From assembly GCA_017849455.1 (NCBI GenBank), contig JAFIGX010000022.1, positions 558,001 to 622,000 of the forward strand: a DNA stretch of 64,000 nt, given 5' to 3'. The position numbers were made by a program, and so were the translations under genes. Positions 60,555 through 64,000 of the stretch are shown here, piece after piece (the first letter of the stretch is position 1; each line of letters opens with the position of its first letter). The notes beneath the pieces are model-generated. The model had not been told where the DNA came from, ran no database searches, and saw only the letters and a program-made list of their open reading frames with translations. The stretch comes from Pseudobacter sp. Its GTDB lineage: Bacteria; Bacteroidota; Bacteroidia; Chitinophagales; Chitinophagaceae.

Positions 60555-61370
60555 CTAACCATTGGTAAGCATGATCGAACCGGGGAATGTTTCGGAGTTG
60601 TAATCGGAAGGTGTAACGCCTGTGAAAGATTTGAATTCCCTGATGAAATGCGATTGATCGAAGTATCCGCAATCATAGGCGATGGAGGTCAGCGAGCTTT
60701 CTTTTTTCGCTACCTGCTTCAGGCTAAGCTGGAAGCGGTTGATCTTGTGATAGAATTTGGGAGTAACACCGGTATATTGTAAAAATAATTTCTGGAGATA
60801 ACGTGGCGTAAGATCATATTTAGAGGCGAGGGCCTTTATATTTTCGGAGAGCGTGTCCCTTTGCAACTCTTTCACGATCTGGCCGATCATGTTGATCCTG
60901 TCGGTATTTTTCGCTGCATCGGGCAACCTGTTCAGCAGAAAATGCTCGATCATTTCGATCCTTCTATTCAACTGGGGTATCTCCAATAATTGTTCATGCA
61001 ATGTGCTGATCGACTTTCCCAACAGGTCCCTGGCATCGGAAACCTGGTCGTTGAATTCCCAGATCTCTTCCTTGAAGAAACAGGCAGCGGAATGCGCATA
61101 GAACCTGATGCCCAACATCCTATTTTTTCCCTGCGAACGGATAGGCAATGGACGTGTGATCTGTCCCCATAATTCAATAGGCGGGGTTTTATGGAATACT
61201 TCATTGACGGCCGATTGCCAGGTCCCTTCTCCCAGGTTGAAGATCACTTCCATATTCCCGCTCGGAAATACGATATCCTCCATCTCTGTTGCCGTTCCCG
61301 ATTCGAAGAAAAAATAGCACTTGATATAAGGGCTCAATCTCTCTCCCGGCTTAATTTCCACGTATCTCAT
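60555..61370 (-). CDS. AraC-family transcription regulator
   Basis: 271 residues from ATG 61370 (MRYVEIKPGERLSPYIKCYF). The N-terminal sensor-like part has a DUF6597-type beta layout. The C-terminal double HTH has NIKALASKYDLTPRYLQKLF, LQYTGVTPKFYHKINRFQ and LTSIAYDCGYFDQSHFIREF, KSFTGVTPSDY. It precedes the PEP mutase-family gene on the same strand by 65 bases and may regulate it (inference). Confidence 0.9.
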   Translation of the reverse strand: MRYVEIKPGERLSPYIKCYFFFESGTATEMEDIVFPSGNMEVIFNLGEGTWQSAVNEVFHKTPPIELWGQITRPLPIRSQGKNRMLGIRFYAHSAACFFKEEIWEFNDQVSDARDLLGKSISTLHEQLLEIPQLNRRIEMIEHFLLNRLPDAAKNTDRINMIGQIVKELQRDTLSENIKALASKYDLTPRYLQKLFLQYTGVTPKFYHKINRFQLSLKQVAKKESSLTSIAYDCGYFDQSHFIREFKSFTGVTPSDYNSETFPGSIMLTNG

Positions 61371-61441
61371 ATTTACTCGATAATAGTTCGGAATCTGGTT
61401 TTGTTGTGTGGATCTACAGCGGTCTGATGGAGTTGTTCCCA

Positions 61442-63046
61442 TCAATGTTCCTGCCCCGTTATTTTCAGGTCATCGAGGTCTAGCTGTACTTCCATCCTTC
61501 TTATCACTTCATCGCTAAAGAATTTTTCCTTGCGCATCCTATATAGTTCTTTTCGCTGCTGAAAATAAATATCCGATAGCACACGATGATATTGTTCTAT
61601 ATCTTCCTGCTCACTTTCTCCATGGTCCCTGCTCTGGCTGGCTATCGAAATATCATTTTCAAGTTCCTGGTGCAAAGTGAGCACAAGCGGGTTTTCCTTC
61701 ACTTCCCTTCCATATTGCTCATTCAATCTTTTGATCGCTGCCTTGTTCAATCGCAGGCGGGCCTTCACTTCCTGTTCATCTTCGGGCATGGTCTTATCAA
61801 TCTCCGGAAGTTTCACCAATCTGATGATCAATGGCAATGTGAGACCCTGGAAAACCAAGGTAATGAAGATCACGATAAATGTGATAAAGATGATCAGGTT
61901 GCGAAGTGGGAACGCGGTCCCGTTATCGAGCAACAGCGGAATAGAAAGGGCTGTTGCCAGCGATACCACTCCGCGCATTCCAGCCCAGCTTACGATCAGT
62001 GGCCCTTTCCAGCCGGGTGATGGATCTCTGCGGGCGCTGGCACTGAGCCAGCGGGGTATATGCGCTGCAGGATACATCCAAATGAACCTGAGCAGGATGG
62101 TGATGACGCTGACGATCAATCCATACCTGATCGCCTCTCCAATGGAATAATTTCCCAGCCCTTCAATGATCTCGGGGAGTTCAAGCCCGATCAGGATGAA
62201 CACGAGCGCATTCAGCACAAAGATCATAGTAGTCCATACACCCAGCATATTCATCCTCGTAGCCCCGGTGCGGAAAACTTCATGAGAGCGGTAGGAAAGG
62301 AAGAGCCCGCCGCTAACGACTGCCATCACACCGGAGAAATGAAATTGCTCTGCGGTCAGGTACATGATATAGGGGGTCATCACCGTCAAAGCCGCGTCGA
62401 TAGGTGGTGTGGTGGGAAGAAAGCGATGAATGACATACATGATATGCGCTATGGCGAGACCGATAATGATACCCATCCCTGCTACGATGAAGAATTGACC
62501 CGCAGCCTGCTGAAAAGAAAATGTGCCCCCAATCACCGCTGCGATGGCGAAACGAAATACGATCAGTGAGGAGGCGTCGTTGATCAGGCTTTCACCTTCC
62601 AGGATCGTCATAATACGTTTGGGGATAGACATTCCTTTCATTACCGTGGCAGCGGCCACTGCGTCGGGTGGTGAAATGATGCCACCCAGAACGAATCCCA
62701 GCGCCAGCGTAAAACCGGGGACCAGTGCTGTGGTGGTATACGCCACTATCGTGGAAGTAAAGAACACCAGTCCGAATGCCAGCAGGATGATAGACCGCTT
62801 CCATTTCCAGAAATCATTCCAGGAGGTATACCAGGCAGCCTCATACAAGAGCGGTGGCAGGAAGATCAGGAACACCAGGTCCGGCTCGATATGAACAGCA
62901 GGCATACCCGGAATAAAACTAATGCCGAGACCAGCCATCACCAGGAAAACAGGATAGGCGATCTTTATTTGCCGGGCGAGCATCACCAGCATCATCAATA
63001 CGAAAAGCAATCCCAGTACAAGCAGGATAGTATGGTGGATGTTCAT
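61442..63046 (-). CDS. CPA1-family Na+/H+ antiporter (NhaP/NHE-like)
   Basis: 534 residues. 11-12 helices; family markers are FLIFLPPLLYEAAWYTSWND, GFVLGGIISPPDAVAAATVM, IPKRIMTILEGESLINDASS with the ND motif, and SWAGMRGVVSLATALSIPLL. A cytosolic C-terminal tail of about 120 charged residues follows (EDEQEVKARLRLNKAAIKRL). It exchanges Na+ (or K+) for H+ in the inner membrane. Transcribed alone; the 190-base gap to the next gene shows no feature. Confidence 0.93.
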   Translation of the reverse strand: MNIHHTILLVLGLLFVLMMLVMLARQIKIAYPVFLVMAGLGISFIPGMPAVHIEPDLVFLIFLPPLLYEAAWYTSWNDFWKWKRSIILLAFGLVFFTSTIVAYTTTALVPGFTLALGFVLGGIISPPDAVAAATVMKGMSIPKRIMTILEGESLINDASSLIVFRFAIAAVIGGTFSFQQAAGQFFIVAGMGIIIGLAIAHIMYVIHRFLPTTPPIDAALTVMTPYIMYLTAEQFHFSGVMAVVSGGLFLSYRSHEVFRTGATRMNMLGVWTTMIFVLNALVFILIGLELPEIIEGLGNYSIGEAIRYGLIVSVITILLRFIWMYPAAHIPRWLSASARRDPSPGWKGPLIVSWAGMRGVVSLATALSIPLLLDNGTAFPLRNLIIFITFIVIFITLVFQGLTLPLIIRLVKLPEIDKTMPEDEQEVKARLRLNKAAIKRLNEQYGREVKENPLVLTLHQELENDISIASQSRDHGESEQEDIEQYHRVLSDIYFQQRKELYRMRKEKFFSDEVIRRMEVQLDLDDLKITGQEH

Positions 63047-63236
63047 TCGTGTAACCGTTTATTCAGAATGGGGTGATCAGGGAAGGGGTGAATCATTGAA
63101 CTATATAAAAGTAATAAAAAAACATGAAGGGCAGATTACGCCTGAATAATGCTCTTATGGAATTTCAGCCCATTTCGTAGATTTGCCGGCCATATCGTGA
63201 AAAAGCACTGTTTATCTTTATCGCTAAAATTCAACA

Positions 63237-64000
63237 ATGACGAGCAAAAAAATAGCCATCTCCGGTGATCTGGGCAGCGGGAAATCGGTTACCTCCAAAT
63301 ATATTGCGGAAAAGTTAGGCTACCAGTACATTTCAACCGGGGAGATCCAGCGGCAGATGGCCAGGGAGAAGGGAATTTCCGTACTGGAGATGAATAAGCT
63401 GGCGGATATCAATTCCGAGGTCGATAAGAAGATCGATGAAACATTAATCCAGATCAATAAAAGCGATGGTGGTTATATCCTGGATTCCAGGCTTGCCTGG
63501 TTCTTTGTGTCCACTTCGTTGAAAATATATTTGCGCACCAACCTGGAGATCACTATCAACAGGATCCTCTTCGATAAAAAGCGGACAAGCGAATTGTATG
63601 CTTCCCGCGAAATAGCCCGCACAGAGATCATTGAAAGAAAGGCCAGTGAGAATGCCCGGTTCCTGATCGAGTATGGTATCGATTGTGGTAATTTGTCGAA
63701 CTATGATCTCGTTATTGAAACAACATCGGTAATGCCCCCTGATATTGGAGATACCATTATCTGGTTATCGCAACAGGAAAGCAAGGAGCAACTGCTGTCC
63801 CGGAACTGGGTGTCGCCCAAATTCCTGTTCCCTACAAAGAGCATTAAAGAATTCAGCAGCGAAAAAACAGCAGCGGCACTGGCCCAGGAGCCATTCGATC
63901 TAACCAATAAGATCACCTGCATATATTACGAAGGCTATTATTTTGTAGTGGATGGCCACAAAAGGGCCAGCATCGCCCTGGCGAAGAATATACCTTTACT
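63237..64000 (+). CDS. P-loop kinase (cytidylate-kinase-like) with ParB-like C-terminal domain, cut by window end
   Basis: 254 residues visible. The first part is a nucleotide/dNMP-kinase-like domain: IAISGDLGSGKSVTSKYIAE (P-loop G10-S17), YISTGEIQRQMAREKGISVL, IDSR-type GGYILDSRLAWFFVSTSLKI and YLRTNLEITINRILFDK with Arg-rich region. From about residue 195 the sequence changes: KFLFPTKSIKEFSSEKTAAA and YEGYYFVVDGHKRASIALAK, like the ParB/sulfiredoxin fold ('VVDGHKR'). The frame is open to the end. No known enzyme combines these two; family by eye only. Confidence 0.65.
   Translation, partial: MTSKKIAISGDLGSGKSVTSKYIAEKLGYQYISTGEIQRQMAREKGISVLEMNKLADINSEVDKKIDETLIQINKSDGGYILDSRLAWFFVSTSLKIYLRTNLEITINRILFDKKRTSELYASREIARTEIIERKASENARFLIEYGIDCGNLSNYDLVIETTSVMPPDIGDTIIWLSQQESKEQLLSRNWVSPKFLFPTKSIKEFSSEKTAAALAQEPFDLTNKITCIYYEGYYFVVDGHKRASIALAKNIPL

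Noticed and set aside
1..64000. CRISPR arrays, rRNA genes, insertion sequences with transposase
   Set aside because: No regularly spaced repeats, rRNA-like sequence or transposase-like protein was seen anywhere in the window.

Overview
The window looks like chromosomal DNA of a Bacteroidota bacterium, most likely in or near Chitinophagaceae (family level is inference). The sequence evidence is a complete gldK-gldL-gldM-gldN block (type IX secretion/gliding), several Bacteroidota-type conserved proteins (DUF4783, DUF4271, DUF6580), TAnnTTTG promoter -7 boxes, few Shine-Dalgarno sites, a long-form isocitrate dehydrogenase, and TonB receptors. Both ends cut a gene: purD on the left, a P-loop kinase with an added C-terminal domain on the right.

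Layout. 0-11.6 kb is housekeeping: purD, two adjacent peptide transporters (POT and OPT), a LamG lipoprotein behind a 21-bp-periodic operator-like array, apaG, icd, a SUI1 factor, nadC, a DUF4783 protein and gpmI. 11.6-16.4 kb holds an ECF sigma factor followed by a protein with a membrane anchor and a beta-barrel-like C-terminus, a lipoprotein and uvrC. 16.6-21.6 kb is gldKLMN on the minus strand, with a visible promoter in front of gldK. 21.7-36.2 kb carries a DUF255 thioredoxin-fold protein, hemD, DUF4271, a BamA/TamA-like protein, hemW, gpsA with an unannotated 35-residue membrane ORF just behind it, a TolC/adaptor pair, a trans-sulfuration-type PLP enzyme and an amino-acid permease.

36.2-46.1 kb is a cobalamin uptake and salvage region. 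A TonB receptor is followed directly by a cobalamin riboswitch, then btuB, a DUF6580 membrane protein, a BtuF-like binding protein, a Cys-rich CWC protein, cobU, a Dph6-like ATP pyrophosphatase, cobT, cobS and cobC in a tight, partly overlapping run. The CobU, CobT, CobS and CobC homologues would assemble the nucleotide loop on imported corrinoid; no corrin-ring genes are present. marC and a tRNA-Arg(CCG) follow.

Immediately after the tRNA (46.8-52.3 kb) the DNA becomes AT-richer and gene-poor. It contains a frameshifted HTH gene, a gene broken by an in-frame amber, a truncated CoiA-like nuclease homologue and an AbiE-type toxin-antitoxin pair. Next to that pair lies a two-TM protein gene lying between two exact inverted copies of a 30-bp palindromic element, one in front of each minus-strand transcription unit. 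I read this as an accessory, partly decayed island and regard the inverted-repeat cassette as the most interesting object in the window.

52.3-64 kb returns to ordinary chromosomal genes: lipoproteins, a DUF1801 protein, a TPR protein with a kinase-like glycine loop, two AraC regulators, a large TPR protein followed by a 28-residue orphan Tat-type signal ORF, DinB, a SnoaL-like protein, an isocitrate lyase/PEP mutase family enzyme, a CPA1 antiporter and the truncated kinase/ParB-like gene.
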